This document shows positions 25,379-33,659 of a stretch of DNA of 52,783 nucleotides, one piece after another. The notes under the pieces were generated by a model. It was not told the DNA's origin. It did no database searches and saw only the letters and a program-made list of their open reading frames with translations. The translations under genes were made by a program, and so were the position numbers. The stretch's first letter is position 1. Each line of letters begins with the position of its first letter. Origin of the DNA: an uncultured Gemmiger sp. (GTDB taxonomy: Bacteria > Bacillota > Clostridia > Oscillospirales > Ruminococcaceae); the NCBI GenBank assembly GCA_944388135.1, contig CALXHP010000074.1:1-52783 (forward strand). Direction: 5' to 3'.

Positions 25379-26203
25379 ATGGAAGATTTGAAACTGGCAA
25401 TTCTGATCGACGCCGACAATATTTCACCCAAATATGTCAAGGTCATTCTGGATGAAGCGGCCTCTTTTGGCGTGGCGGCCTGCAAACGGATTTACGGTGA
25501 CTGGTCCGACGTGCGTCTGAAAAGCTGGAAAGACGCGTTGCTGAACAACTCCATCATCCCCATCCAGCAGTATAGCTATACCACGGGAAAGAATGCCACA
25601 GATTCGGCTATGATCATCGATGCAATGGACCTGCTTTATGGTGGCAATCTGGATGGATTCTGCATCGTCTCTTCCGACAGTGACTTCACCCGCCTGGCTG
25701 CCCGCCTGCGGGAAGCCGGCAAACTGGTCATCGGCATGGGGGAGAGCAAGGCGCTCGGCCCCTTTGTGAAGGCATGCGACCAGTTTAAATACCTCGACCT
25801 GATCCTTGACCATGGGGAGACGGAACCCCCCGATCCGGTGGCGCCGACCGCGGAGGCGGATGCCCGTGCAAATGCGGGCGACGATACGGCTATTAACCGG
25901 GAGTCCATCGAGAAGATCATCCATGGACTTATCGGCGAGATGGACGATGGCACCGGTTGGGTGCGTACTTCCCGGGTGGGGGATCAGCTGATCAAGCGGT
26001 ATCCCGATTTTGATGTCCGGAACTTCGGCTCCAAGAGTCTGAACAAATTCCTGGCATCCCTGCCGGAGATGGAAGTGGAAGAGCGGATCCTTTCCAACGG
26101 AAACCCCATTCAGTTCGTGCGGATCCGACCGGCGGCGCCCAAAACACCGGCGCGCCATACCGGAACAAAAAAGGCGGCCCGCCGCACCAACAAGAAAAAG
26201 TAA
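25379..26203 (+). CDS. NYN (PIN-like) ribonuclease-fold protein with LOTUS/OST-HTH domain
   Basis: 274 residues. Residues about 5-140 form a NYN/LabA-type domain with the acidic metal-site residues I-D-A-D-N near the start, T-D-S-A-M in the middle and S-S-D-S-D-F near the end. A winged-helix OST-HTH (LOTUS) domain follows (about 170-250), a module that binds RNA, especially G-rich or structured RNA. The tail is strongly basic (Lys/Arg/Ala). This NYN-plus-LOTUS pairing is widespread but poorly studied in bacteria; a nuclease activity on RNA is expected but not shown. It is probably co-translated with the rRNA methyltransferase before it. Confidence 0.88.
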   Translation: MEDLKLAILIDADNISPKYVKVILDEAASFGVAACKRIYGDWSDVRLKSWKDALLNNSIIPIQQYSYTTGKNATDSAMIIDAMDLLYGGNLDGFCIVSSDSDFTRLAARLREAGKLVIGMGESKALGPFVKACDQFKYLDLILDHGETEPPDPVAPTAEADARANAGDDTAINRESIEKIIHGLIGEMDDGTGWVRTSRVGDQLIKRYPDFDVRNFGSKSLNKFLASLPEMEVEERILSNGNPIQFVRIRPAAPKTPARHTGTKKAARRTNKKK

Positions 26204-26236
26204 AAGCAGCGCAGCCAACAGGCTGCGCTGCTTTCT
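26203..26236. terminator. Bidirectional terminator between convergent genes
   Basis: Perfect 14-bp stem AAAGCAGCGCAGCC / GGCTGCGCTGCTTT with an AACA loop and flanking A and T tracts. It serves the NYN gene (+) and fabG (-). Confidence 0.9.
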
Positions 26237-26976
26237 TATATAACCAATCCGCCGTTTTGCCCGATGACCTGCCCGGTGATATAACCGGATGCCTCATCTG
26301 CCAGAAATACCAGTGTGCGGGCAATTTCTCCCGGTGTTCCCAGGCGTCCTACCGGCGTATCTTCCGCCAGAACGGCCCGGTCCTCCTCGGAAAAACCGGC
26401 CATCATATCGGTGTCGATGACACCGGGGGCCACTACATTTACCGTGATCCCGCTGGGACCTTCCTCTTTGGCAAGGGCTTTCCCCAGCCCGATCAGGCCG
26501 GCTTTGGCCGCACTGTAGGCCACTTCGCAGCTGCCGCCGGTCTGGCCCCACATGCTGCTTACCAGAAGGATGCGCCCGTATTTCCGGTAGATCATGCCGG
26601 GCAGTGCGGCCCGGCAGGCATAGAAAGCGCCATCCAGGTCCACCGACATGATGTGGCGCCAATCTTCGTCGGTGGTGTCGGTAAACAGTTTTTGCTGGGC
26701 AATGCCGGCGTTGCATACCAGCACCTGCAGCCCGCCCAGCTCCTGTTCCGCTCTCTGTACCGCCAGGGCCACCTGAGCGGCATCGGCGGCATCGGCCCGC
26801 AGGGCCAGGAACTGTCCACCGGGGGCAAGGGCTTGCGCCTTTTCCAACACCTGTTCGGCGGCTTTGGAATGGCTGTTCCAGGTAAAGGCGACCCGATATC
26901 CGGCCCGGGCAAAAGCCAGCACAGCGGCAGCGCCAATGCCGCGGCTGCCGCCGGTGATCAAGACACTTTGATGCAT
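26236..26976 (-). CDS. Short-chain dehydrogenase, FabG-like
   Basis: 246 residues. A Rossmann NADP site T-G-G-S-R-G-I-G (8-15), N-A-G (89-91), catalytic Ser140/141, Y154 and K158 (Y-S-A-A-K) are all present, and the length is typical of 3-oxoacyl-ACP reductase. The absence of other fatty-acid synthesis genes means it could be another ketoreductase; tadA-linked fabG-like genes are not a known fatty-acid locus. Its start lies one base after the tadA stop, with only a weak AAGAAA ribosome site, so translation is probably coupled. Confidence 0.85.
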   Translation of the reverse strand: MHQSVLITGGSRGIGAAAVLAFARAGYRVAFTWNSHSKAAEQVLEKAQALAPGGQFLALRADAADAAQVALAVQRAEQELGGLQVLVCNAGIAQQKLFTDTTDEDWRHIMSVDLDGAFYACRAALPGMIYRKYGRILLVSSMWGQTGGSCEVAYSAAKAGLIGLGKALAKEEGPSGITVNVVAPGVIDTDMMAGFSEEDRAVLAEDTPVGRLGTPGEIARTLVFLADEASGYITGQVIGQNGGLVI

Positions 26977-26977
26977 A

Positions 26978-27439
26978 TCATTTCTTCTTTCGTTTTTCCC
27001 TCAGCATAACAAAAAAATCCTGCAGCAATGCCTGGGCTTCTTCTTGCAGGAGCCCTTGCTCTATGACGGGGTGGTGGTTGAACGGCAAGGCAAACAGATC
27101 GGTCAGGCTGCCGCAGCAACCGGCTTTGGGATCTTTTGCCCCGTACACCACCCGGCGCAGTCGGCTGTTGATGATGGCTCCGCTGCACATAGGGCAGGGC
27201 TCCAGCGTTACAAACAGTTCGCATTGCCAGAGCCGCCATCCCCCCAGAGCTTTGCAGGCGGCGTCAATGGCCAGAAGTTCGGCATGGTAGGTGGCGTTTT
27301 TGCCGCTTTCCCGCAGATTATGGGCACGGGCAACAATCTCCCCATCCTTGGCGATAACGGCCCCCACCGGGACCTCCCCCAGGGCGGCGGCGATCCTGGC
27401 CTCGTCCAGGGCAGCCTGCATCAATTGTTCGTCGGTCAT
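26978..27439 (-). CDS. tadA: tRNA-specific adenosine deaminase
   Basis: 153 residues. TadA converts wobble A34 to inosine in tRNA-Arg(ACG). Zinc and catalytic residues: H52-A-E54 and P81-C82-P-M-C85. The C-terminus carries the usual L-L-Q-D-F-F and a lysine/arginine-rich end. The ATG at 27439 (minus) follows GAGGA at about nine bases. It is the middle gene of a three-gene minus-strand unit (CPBP, tadA, fabG-like), with gaps of 10 bases and 1 base. Confidence 0.95.
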   Translation of the reverse strand: MTDEQLMQAALDEARIAAALGEVPVGAVIAKDGEIVARAHNLRESGKNATYHAELLAIDAACKALGGWRLWQCELFVTLEPCPMCSGAIINSRLRRVVYGAKDPKAGCCGSLTDLFALPFNHHPVIEQGLLQEEAQALLQDFFVMLREKRKKK

Positions 27440-27449
27440 ACAAAAATCC

Positions 27450-28361
27450 TCAATGACTCAGGAAGATGGTGTACACCAACAGGAACACCACTGTCAGGGA
27501 ATAGGCCGGACTGGTAAAAACCCCCAGCACATCTACGCCGGGGCGCAGGCCTGCAGAAAAGCGGAATCCCTGCTGGCGGGCATGGTAGAGAAGCCATAGA
27601 CTGAACAGCGGGAAGAAAAGCAGCAGGAACAGCTCCACGGCAAAGGAAACATTGTTGGAGGCGTAGAATCGCAGATACAGGCTGAAAAATGCAATGCAGT
27701 TGTTGGTGAAATGAAGCAGGATGCCGGGCAGAATGCTGCCGGACCGTTCTGCCAACCACCCCAGAAAAACGCTGCAGACCAGGGCGGTCAGCCCCTGGAT
27801 GGGGTCCAGATGGAGCAGGGCAAAGAGCAGAGCCGGACCGAAGATGGCCACGGCACTGCCGCAGGGGCGCAGCAGACCTTGCAGGGCACCCCGGAAAAAC
27901 AGTTCTTCCATAACGGCAGGCATCACACACAACACCAGAAACTGCAGTACCAGTTCCAGACCGCCGCTGGGCAGAATGCTGGAAGTGTTTTCGATGCCCA
28001 GCGCGCTGGACAGCAGTGCCCCGCCCAGGTTGGCAACGTTTGCCACGCCCAGAAATACCGGCAGACAGAAAGCCGGACTCCAGGGGGCGGGCAGCAGTAT
28101 GCGCAGGTCGCGGCTTTCCAGCCGCGTAAAACGAAGCATGCACCACAGCGGAATTGCAATGGCACCGATGCCGATAAACAGCTGCAAAATGCTGATGGTG
28201 CTGTCGGAGAAGCCAATCGGTTTGGCCATACTGGCTCCCGGCTGAATCAGCCCCAACAGAGCACCTACTCCGGCATAAAGCAGCGAACGTACCAATAAAT
28301 AAAACAGCGCGGCGATGGCACACCAACTGGCGGCCCCGCGCACTCCCCGCGATTTTGCCAT
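27450..28361 (-). CDS. CPBP (CAAX protease/Abi) family membrane protease
   Basis: 303 residues with about eight hydrophobic segments. The family's metal-dependent protease motifs are visible: M-E-E-L-F-F-R-G (EExxxR, near the middle), L-L-H-L-D, and H-F-T-N-N. Members process prenylated or secreted peptides, confer bacteriocin immunity, or are of unknown role; the substrate is not evident here. The ATG at 28361 (minus) follows AAGGGA at 8 bases. It is the first gene of the unit with tadA and fabG-like, divergent from a LysR regulator. Confidence 0.87.
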   Translation of the reverse strand: MAKSRGVRGAASWCAIAALFYLLVRSLLYAGVGALLGLIQPGASMAKPIGFSDSTISILQLFIGIGAIAIPLWCMLRFTRLESRDLRILLPAPWSPAFCLPVFLGVANVANLGGALLSSALGIENTSSILPSGGLELVLQFLVLCVMPAVMEELFFRGALQGLLRPCGSAVAIFGPALLFALLHLDPIQGLTALVCSVFLGWLAERSGSILPGILLHFTNNCIAFFSLYLRFYASNNVSFAVELFLLLFFPLFSLWLLYHARQQGFRFSAGLRPGVDVLGVFTSPAYSLTVVFLLVYTIFLSH

Positions 28362-28396
28362 TCCCTCATCCCTTACACAAACACTTGTTTTGTATT

Positions 28397-28425
28397 ATCA
28401 TAACACACCCATGGTTTCAGCGCAA
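28397..28425 (-). promoter_or_regulatory. Candidate promoter for the CPBP-tadA-fabG unit
   Basis: Minus strand TTGCGC (28425-28420), 17-base spacer, TATGAT (28402-28397), about 35 bases before the CPBP start. Confidence 0.55.
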
Positions 28426-28426
28426 T

Positions 28427-28463
28427 AAAAAAAGACCCAACCGGTGTGCGGGCCGGTAAGGTC
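28427..28463 (-). terminator. Intrinsic terminator on the minus strand, with no gene behind it
   Basis: Reading minus: GACC, an internal loop, ACCGG, an 8-base loop, CCGGT, GGTC, then seven T (28433-28427). No minus-strand gene precedes it, so it either blocks stray transcription into the CPBP operon or is an attenuator. Confidence 0.65.
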
Positions 28464-28479
28464 GTGGAGGGAGAGAGGA

Positions 28480-28517
28480 GTCAATGGTACCCTGCAATGT
28501 GCGTTACAGGCATTGAC
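28480..28517. repeat. Inverted repeat overlapping the lysR promoter
   Basis: GTCAATG (28480-28486) and CATTGAC (28511-28517), with inner CCTG/CAGG (28491-28494 with 28507-28510). The right arm overlaps the candidate -35 of the LysR gene, so this could be its autoregulatory site or an RNA hairpin. Confidence 0.6.
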
Positions 28518-28541
28518 TTTCTTCTACTATGATAGTACAGT
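28513..28541 (+). promoter_or_regulatory. Candidate promoter for the LysR-type regulator
   Basis: TTGACT (28513-28518), 17-base spacer, TACAGT (28536-28541), about 70 bases before the gene. Confidence 0.45.
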
Positions 28542-28610
28542 ATAGACGTGAAGTAAAGTACAATTTTTTCATATAAAAGATGAAATAAATTCAAGAGAAG
28601 GGGAATGGTT

Positions 28611-29492
28611 ATGACTTTGACCGATTGCCAGATTCTGATGATCGTGGCGCAATTGGGAACCTTTGCCGCGGCGGCGGAACAGCTGCATCTGACACCCTCG
28701 GCGATCAGCCATGCAGTTTCCGGTATGGAGGCAGAATGCGGTTTCCCGTTGTTTACGCGTACCAAAAGCGGTGTGACAATGACGGCAGCAGGGGAGAGCC
28801 TCTTCCCGGCCATTCGCCAAATGCTCAACAGCAATGAGCTGTTGGATCAGTCCATTGCCCAGATCAACGGCATGCATAAAGGCGTACTGCGGTTGGGGGT
28901 ATTCAATTCGGCCTGTGTGACCTGGATGCCCCAGTTGGTACCGCCTTTTCAGCAGGAGTTCCCGGGAATCGATGTGCAGATTTACCAGGGGTCCTATGCC
29001 GACATCGCTGCCTGGTTGAAAAACGGAGTGGTGGAACTGGGATTTCTTTCCAATTCCAGCGCCAAAGATCTGGATTTTGAACCACTGTACGAGGACCCGC
29101 TGATCTGCATTGCACCCGCCTCCTATAAGCCCAAAAGGCCGGGATGCGTCTGGGCAGAAGAATTACAGGGGCAGCCTTTTGTGAGCCAGCAGGCCGACGT
29201 GGATGCAGACATTCAAAGCTATTTCAAAAAGAACGATCTGCATGTGAACAGCCGCTGCTATATCGTGGACGACCAGTCCATGATCGCGATGGTATCCTGC
29301 GGGCAGGGGCTGGCCATTATGCCGGAGCTGATGTTCAAGATGGGAACGGATTATCGCGGCTGTCAGGTTCTGCGTCTGGAACCGGCGGCCGGGCGCAGTA
29401 TCGGTGTGGCCTGCCTTTCCCGGCGGGGGCTGTCGCCTGCGGCCAGCCACTTTATCGAGTATGCCCGCCGATACGCGCAGACACAGAAATGA
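28611..29492 (+). CDS. LysR-type transcriptional regulator
   Basis: 293 residues: an N-terminal winged helix-turn-helix (about 1-60, with T-P-S-A-I-S-H-A-V and L-F-T-R-T), a linker helix, and a periplasmic-binding-like effector domain (about 88-290). The inducer and targets are unknown. LysR regulators often control the divergent gene, here the CPBP-tadA-fabG unit, and themselves. Two ATGs lie close together; 28611 is chosen because AAGGGG is seven bases away, whereas for 28605 it is one or two. Confidence 0.92.
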   Translation: MTLTDCQILMIVAQLGTFAAAAEQLHLTPSAISHAVSGMEAECGFPLFTRTKSGVTMTAAGESLFPAIRQMLNSNELLDQSIAQINGMHKGVLRLGVFNSACVTWMPQLVPPFQQEFPGIDVQIYQGSYADIAAWLKNGVVELGFLSNSSAKDLDFEPLYEDPLICIAPASYKPKRPGCVWAEELQGQPFVSQQADVDADIQSYFKKNDLHVNSRCYIVDDQSMIAMVSCGQGLAIMPELMFKMGTDYRGCQVLRLEPAAGRSIGVACLSRRGLSPAASHFIEYARRYAQTQK

Positions 29493-29516
29493 GTGGGGTT
29501 TCTGTAACGGCAGGGC

Positions 29517-29545
29517 TTTTCAAACTGCAAAAAATAGCGTATAAT
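29517..29545 (+). promoter_or_regulatory. Promoter of the PHP-to-MBOAT operon
   Basis: TTTTCA (29517-29522), 17-base spacer, perfect TATAAT (29540-29545), 32 bases before the PHP gene. No other promoter is evident up to the terminator at 35069. Confidence 0.65.
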
Positions 29546-29577
29546 AAGATGTTAAAGAGCCAAAAGGGGGAAACATT

Positions 29578-30444
29578 ATGCCAGGGGATCTGCACACCCA
29601 CACTACCTTTTCCGACGGGTCCACACCTGCCGAAAAGCTGCCGTTTCTCGCCCGCTGCGCAGGAATGACCCATCTTGCCATTTCGGACCATGATTCCATG
29701 CGTGGCGTCCGGTATGCCTATGCCCATCCCACTCAGGAGGGCGTCCACCTGATTCCGGCGCTGGAGATGACTGCCTATGACTATGAGCGAGCACACCGGG
29801 TCCACCTGCTGTGCTATTGGCCGGACGATTGCGCGCCGTTGGCAGAGTTTTGCGATATGATGGCGGAGCGCCGTCGTGTGGCAGTGCTGCAGAGCTGCCG
29901 GGAACTGGAAGAAATCTGCCCTCAGTTCCGCACCGAGGAAGCTTTGGAATTGGCCCGGGACAGCGGTACATTGTTCAAGGCTCACGTGATGCGGGTCTTA
30001 TGGCAATATGGTTTGGCAGATGGCATGTATAATGATGTGTACCGCTCCCTGTTCGGGCTCAAGCCGGTGCGCGGCCGGATCCTGCATACACCGCGGTATG
30101 AACCGGTAGATGATGTACTGGCATTGATCAAGGCCTGCCGCGGCGTGGCGGTTCTGGCCCATCCCAGCGTCTATCACAGTATGGAGCTGGCACGGGAACT
30201 GATCGCTGCCGGCCGGTTGGACGGTGTGGAGATCGATCATCCCCGCAATACGCCGGAGGATAAAGCCGAGCTGCTGCGGCTGGCCAAGGCCAACGACCTG
30301 CTGATCACCGGCGGGACGGATTACCACGGCCTGAATACCGTTACACCGCGGCCGGTGGGGGCTTTTGCCACCCGGGATGAGCAGATCGCCCGTCTGGAGG
30401 CCCTTGCCAAGGCACGTAAGATGTCCAGCAAAAAAGCACAATAA
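29578..30444 (+). CDS. PHP-domain metal-dependent phosphoesterase
   Basis: 288 residues. The PHP metal-site residues are visible from the start: D-L-H6-T-H8 followed by F-S-D-G, then I-S-D-H-D, the I-P-A-L-E-M-T glutamate, A-H-P, and a final G-G-T-D-Y-H-G. It is close in length and order to the RNase AM/YciV group that acts on 3',5'-nucleotide bisphosphates or RNA 5' ends. The substrate here is not certain. The ATG follows AAAGGGGG. It is the first gene of an apparent operon leading into TSCPD, FkbH-like, SGNH and MBOAT genes (29 bases to the next). Confidence 0.87.
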   Translation: MPGDLHTHTTFSDGSTPAEKLPFLARCAGMTHLAISDHDSMRGVRYAYAHPTQEGVHLIPALEMTAYDYERAHRVHLLCYWPDDCAPLAEFCDMMAERRRVAVLQSCRELEEICPQFRTEEALELARDSGTLFKAHVMRVLWQYGLADGMYNDVYRSLFGLKPVRGRILHTPRYEPVDDVLALIKACRGVAVLAHPSVYHSMELARELIAAGRLDGVEIDHPRNTPEDKAELLRLAKANDLLITGGTDYHGLNTVTPRPVGAFATRDEQIARLEALAKARKMSSKKAQ

Positions 30445-30473
30445 GTTTTTAAAGTCAAAGGAGTAAAAAGATC

Positions 30474-30728
30474 ATGACCTATGTGTATAACAATAAAGGA
30501 ACCTGCTCTGTCCGCACGGAAGTGGAGCTGAACCCTGACCACACGATTGCGGCGGTTCGCGTACTGGGAGGATGCAACGGAAACTTGAAGGGCATTTCCA
30601 GCCTGCTCGTCGGTATGAAGGCGGAGGACGCCATTGCCCGGATGGAAGGAACCACCTGCGGAAACAAACCCACCAGCTGCCCGGACCAGATTGCCCAGGC
30701 CCTGAAGGGCGCTTTGACCGAACTGTAA
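30474..30728 (+). CDS. TSCPD-domain small protein (TIGR03905-like)
   Basis: 84 residues. It contains the T-S-C-P-D-Q-I-A motif that names the domain, preceded by the conserved G-G-C-x-G-N-L-x-G-I and T-x-C-G-x-K. The same domain is found at the C-terminus of B12-dependent ribonucleotide reductases, where its cysteines suggest metal or redox roles. As a stand-alone protein it has no known function. The ATG follows AAAGGAG. It lies 18 bases before the FkbH-like gene. Confidence 0.88.
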   Translation: MTYVYNNKGTCSVRTEVELNPDHTIAAVRVLGGCNGNLKGISSLLVGMKAEDAIARMEGTTCGNKPTSCPDQIAQALKGALTEL

Positions 30729-30746
30729 TCAGCAAAGGAGCCATCC

Positions 30747-32525
30747 ATGGACTGCTTCCATTATCCGTTGGACACAGAGACCCTGCTTCGCAAAAAGCGC
30801 CGTTTGCGCCGGGAACTGCTGGCACAGAATCCGCATCCGCTGCATAAAAAGATTGCGATTCTCGGCGGGTCCACCACCAATGAGGTGGCGGATCAGCTGG
30901 GGCTTTTTTTGCTGCAATATGGCATTGAGGCGGAATTTTACCAGAGTGAGTATGCCCAGTACTGGCAGGATGCCATGTTCGGCACGCCGGAACTGGATGC
31001 CTTTGCACCGGATGCGATCTACATCCATACGACCTGGCGCAATCTGACGGCTTTGCCGACCACCGCCGACAGCCCGGAACAGATCGATGCCATGCTGGAT
31101 GAGCAATATACCCATTTTGAAACAATGTGGCATGCGCTGGAACAAAAGTTTGCTTGCCCCATCATCCAGAACAACTTTGACCGTCCCAACTATCGCCTGA
31201 TGGGCAACCGGGATATCTGGGACATCCACGGGCGTTCCAATTTCATCAGCCGCCTGAATCAGAAATTTTACGCCTATGCTGCCGGGCACGAACACTTCTA
31301 CATCAATGACATCGACTATCTTTCTGCCGATTATGGCCTGACCGCCTGGGGGGATGCGTTCTACTGGCATATGTACAAATATGCCATGTGTCTGGATGCC
31401 ATTCCCTCGCTGGCCAACAGTGTGGCCAATATCATCAAATCGCTGTACGGCCGCAACAAAAAGGCGCTGGTCCTGGACCTGGACAACACCCTTTGGGGCG
31501 GCGTTGTAGGGGATGACGGGGTAGATGGTCTGGCCATCGGCCCGGAAGTGCCGGAAGGGCAGGTCTACGCCGAATTCCAGAGCTATTGCAAGGCGCTCAA
31601 AAGCATCGGCGTCATTCTGGCCGTGGATTCTAAAAATGAGGAAGCCAATGCACTGGCGGGACTCAATCATCCCGATGGTGTGCTGCGTCCCGATGATTTT
31701 GTGGCCATCAAGGCCAACTGGGACCCGAAAGATCAGAATCTGAAGGCCATTGCGGCAGAACTGAATCTTGGTGCCGACAGCTTTGTCTTTGCTGACGATA
31801 ACCCGGCGGAACGCTCGATTGTGGAAGCGCAGGTGCCTGGTGTGGCGGTGCCGGTTCTGGATGGTGCCGAAAATTACATCAAGATGCTGGATCATGGCGG
31901 ATATTTTGAAGTGACTACTCTTTCCCAGGAGGATCTGAAAAAGACGGAACTTTACCACCAGAACGCCCAGCGGGCGGCAGCCCAGGCGGCTTTTGGCGAT
32001 TACGGAGAGTACCTGGACAGCCTGGAGATGACTGCGACGATCCGTGGCTTTGAGCCGCTGTACATCCAGCGTATTGCCCAGCTTACCAACAAGTCCAACC
32101 AGTTCAATCTGACGACCCTGCGCTGCTCGGAGGACGATATCCGCGCCATGGCTCAGGATGAAAATCGTCTGTGCCTGTGCGGCAAACTGGTGGATAAATT
32201 CGGGGACAATGGAATTGTCACAGTGGTTTGCGGGGAGCAGCAGGCGGATGCCCTGCATCTGCGCCTGTGGCTGATGAGCTGCCGCGTGCTGAAACGTGGT
32301 ATGGAAGATGCCATGATGGATACGCTGGTATCCGATGCGGTATCCCGCGGTGTGACCACCATTTACGGTTACTACTATCCCACCGCCAAAAATGCGATGG
32401 TCAAGGAATTCTACGCCGGTTTCGGATTTGAAAAGGTTTCTGAGGATGAAACCGGCAATACCGTCTGGCGACTGGATGCGGGGGAGTATCAGCCTCGCCA
32501 TCCCCACATGAAGATCGATCATTGA
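30747..32525 (+). CDS. FkbH-like HAD-IIIC phosphatase/acyltransferase
   Basis: 592 residues in three parts. An N-terminal domain (about 1-230) starts with I-A-I-L-G-G-S-T-T-N-E and resembles the SGNH-like leader of FkbH proteins. The middle HAD core (about 238-400) has motif I D244-L-D246-N-T-L-W-G-G and a later A-D-D-N-P-A-E-R. The C-terminal GNAT-like domain (about 435-585) contains N-K-S-N-Q-F-N and L-M-S-C-R-V. FkbH proteins load a glyceryl (or similar) unit from a phosphorylated donor onto an acyl carrier protein. No carrier gene adjoins it. It is followed by SGNH and MBOAT genes, which point to cell-surface acylation rather than polyketide synthesis. The ATG follows AAAGGAG. Confidence 0.88.
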   Translation: MDCFHYPLDTETLLRKKRRLRRELLAQNPHPLHKKIAILGGSTTNEVADQLGLFLLQYGIEAEFYQSEYAQYWQDAMFGTPELDAFAPDAIYIHTTWRNLTALPTTADSPEQIDAMLDEQYTHFETMWHALEQKFACPIIQNNFDRPNYRLMGNRDIWDIHGRSNFISRLNQKFYAYAAGHEHFYINDIDYLSADYGLTAWGDAFYWHMYKYAMCLDAIPSLANSVANIIKSLYGRNKKALVLDLDNTLWGGVVGDDGVDGLAIGPEVPEGQVYAEFQSYCKALKSIGVILAVDSKNEEANALAGLNHPDGVLRPDDFVAIKANWDPKDQNLKAIAAELNLGADSFVFADDNPAERSIVEAQVPGVAVPVLDGAENYIKMLDHGGYFEVTTLSQEDLKKTELYHQNAQRAAAQAAFGDYGEYLDSLEMTATIRGFEPLYIQRIAQLTNKSNQFNLTTLRCSEDDIRAMAQDENRLCLCGKLVDKFGDNGIVTVVCGEQQADALHLRLWLMSCRVLKRGMEDAMMDTLVSDAVSRGVTTIYGYYYPTAKNAMVKEFYAGFGFEKVSEDETGNTVWRLDAGEYQPRHPHMKIDH

Positions 32526-32540
32526 CGGAGAGGAAACAAC

Positions 32541-33644
32541 ATGAAGAAAACCGTTCTGCGTAAATGCGGTGCCGCCGCAGCTTTTTTGCTACTTACGGTG
32601 GTGTTGCTGGCTGCGGCTCGGTTCTTTCTGGTGGATGACGTGCACTCCTATTCCCGTGTGATGCTGCAGGAACTGTACGCCCAGGCGGGAGAGATCGATA
32701 CACTGTTTCTGGGGTCCTCCCATTGCTACCGGAGTGTGGACCCGGCTGCGGTAGATGAAGCGTTGGGCACCCATAGCTTCAATGCGGGATCTTCCCAACA
32801 GCTTCCGGATGGTTCCTACTACATGCTTCGGGAGGCTGCTGCCCAGAACGATCTGCAAACTGTCTACCTGGAGATGTTTTATACCGGTTATAACCAGAGT
32901 GCTTCCAGTGATGTGCCCATGGCCTGCTATCTGCTGACGGATTTTATGCGGTGGAATTCCCCTTACCGGTATGAATATCTTTGGTCCATGGGCGGGATGG
33001 CTTCCTTTGCGGATCTTCTTCTTCCGGCGCGCCATGGTGTGGCGTCCCCCAGAAGCCTTCCGGCTTTATGGAAGGCCAAACTTACCGATGGATATGACCT
33101 GGGAAATTATGCCTATGTGACCTACCCGGAAGAAGGGGAGGCCTATCGTGGAAATGGCTTTGTCTATACGGAAGGAGTGGCCCAGGATGGCTATACCACA
33201 TTGCTGAATGTGGACCCGGAAAAACCTCTTTCGGATTTCGGGCTGGAAAATCTGCGCCGCATTGCGGAGTTTTGCCGGCAGAACAATATCCGTCTGGTGC
33301 TTTTCACAGCGCCATTGCCCAGTGCCTATCTCTACGATACCGAAAATTACCAGGCGTATGTGGATGCGGTTCGTCAGCTTGCCGGGGAGTACGGCACAGT
33401 ATACTGGGATTTTTCTCTGTACCGGGACCCGCTGGGAATGGATCTGGGCGGCGGTGATTTTTCGGACGCGCATCATCTCAATGGGGCCGGAGCGGAAAAA
33501 TTTACGGCCCTTCTTTGTGAGGTGATCGCGGTAGACGCGGCAGGACAAGACACCAGCAAACTGTTCTGCGATACTGTGGATGAAAAACTTACCCGGTATG
33601 CCGATAATACCATTTTTATGGCGAATGCCTATCTTAATTCATAA
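32541..33644 (+). CDS. Membrane-anchored SGNH/DltD-like extracytoplasmic protein
   Basis: 367 residues. One N-terminal transmembrane anchor (about 11-32) is followed by an extracytoplasmic domain with L-F-L-G-S-S-H (block I-like, catalytic Ser candidate at about residue 61) and a C-terminal D-A-H-H-L-N-G-A-G-A-E-K-F, the Asp-x-x-His of SGNH esterases/transferases. Such proteins (PatB, AlgX/AlgJ, DltD) take an acyl group exported by an MBOAT partner and move it to a polysaccharide or teichoic acid. The adjacent MBOAT, 15 bases downstream, supports that role. The acceptor is unknown. Confidence 0.8.
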   Translation: MKKTVLRKCGAAAAFLLLTVVLLAAARFFLVDDVHSYSRVMLQELYAQAGEIDTLFLGSSHCYRSVDPAAVDEALGTHSFNAGSSQQLPDGSYYMLREAAAQNDLQTVYLEMFYTGYNQSASSDVPMACYLLTDFMRWNSPYRYEYLWSMGGMASFADLLLPARHGVASPRSLPALWKAKLTDGYDLGNYAYVTYPEEGEAYRGNGFVYTEGVAQDGYTTLLNVDPEKPLSDFGLENLRRIAEFCRQNNIRLVLFTAPLPSAYLYDTENYQAYVDAVRQLAGEYGTVYWDFSLYRDPLGMDLGGGDFSDAHHLNGAGAEKFTALLCEVIAVDAAGQDTSKLFCDTVDEKLTRYADNTIFMANAYLNS

Positions 33645-33659
33645 AAAGGAGGTCCTGCC

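Noticed and set aside
28427-28463. Riboswitch
   Set aside because: Only a simple terminator hairpin is visible; no conserved aptamer elements recognised.
28484-28516. Ten-codon leader peptide on the plus strand
   Set aside because: Follows a purine-rich stretch but lies upstream of the lysR promoter start, so it would not be in that transcript; it is a by-product of the inverted repeat unless an upstream promoter exists.
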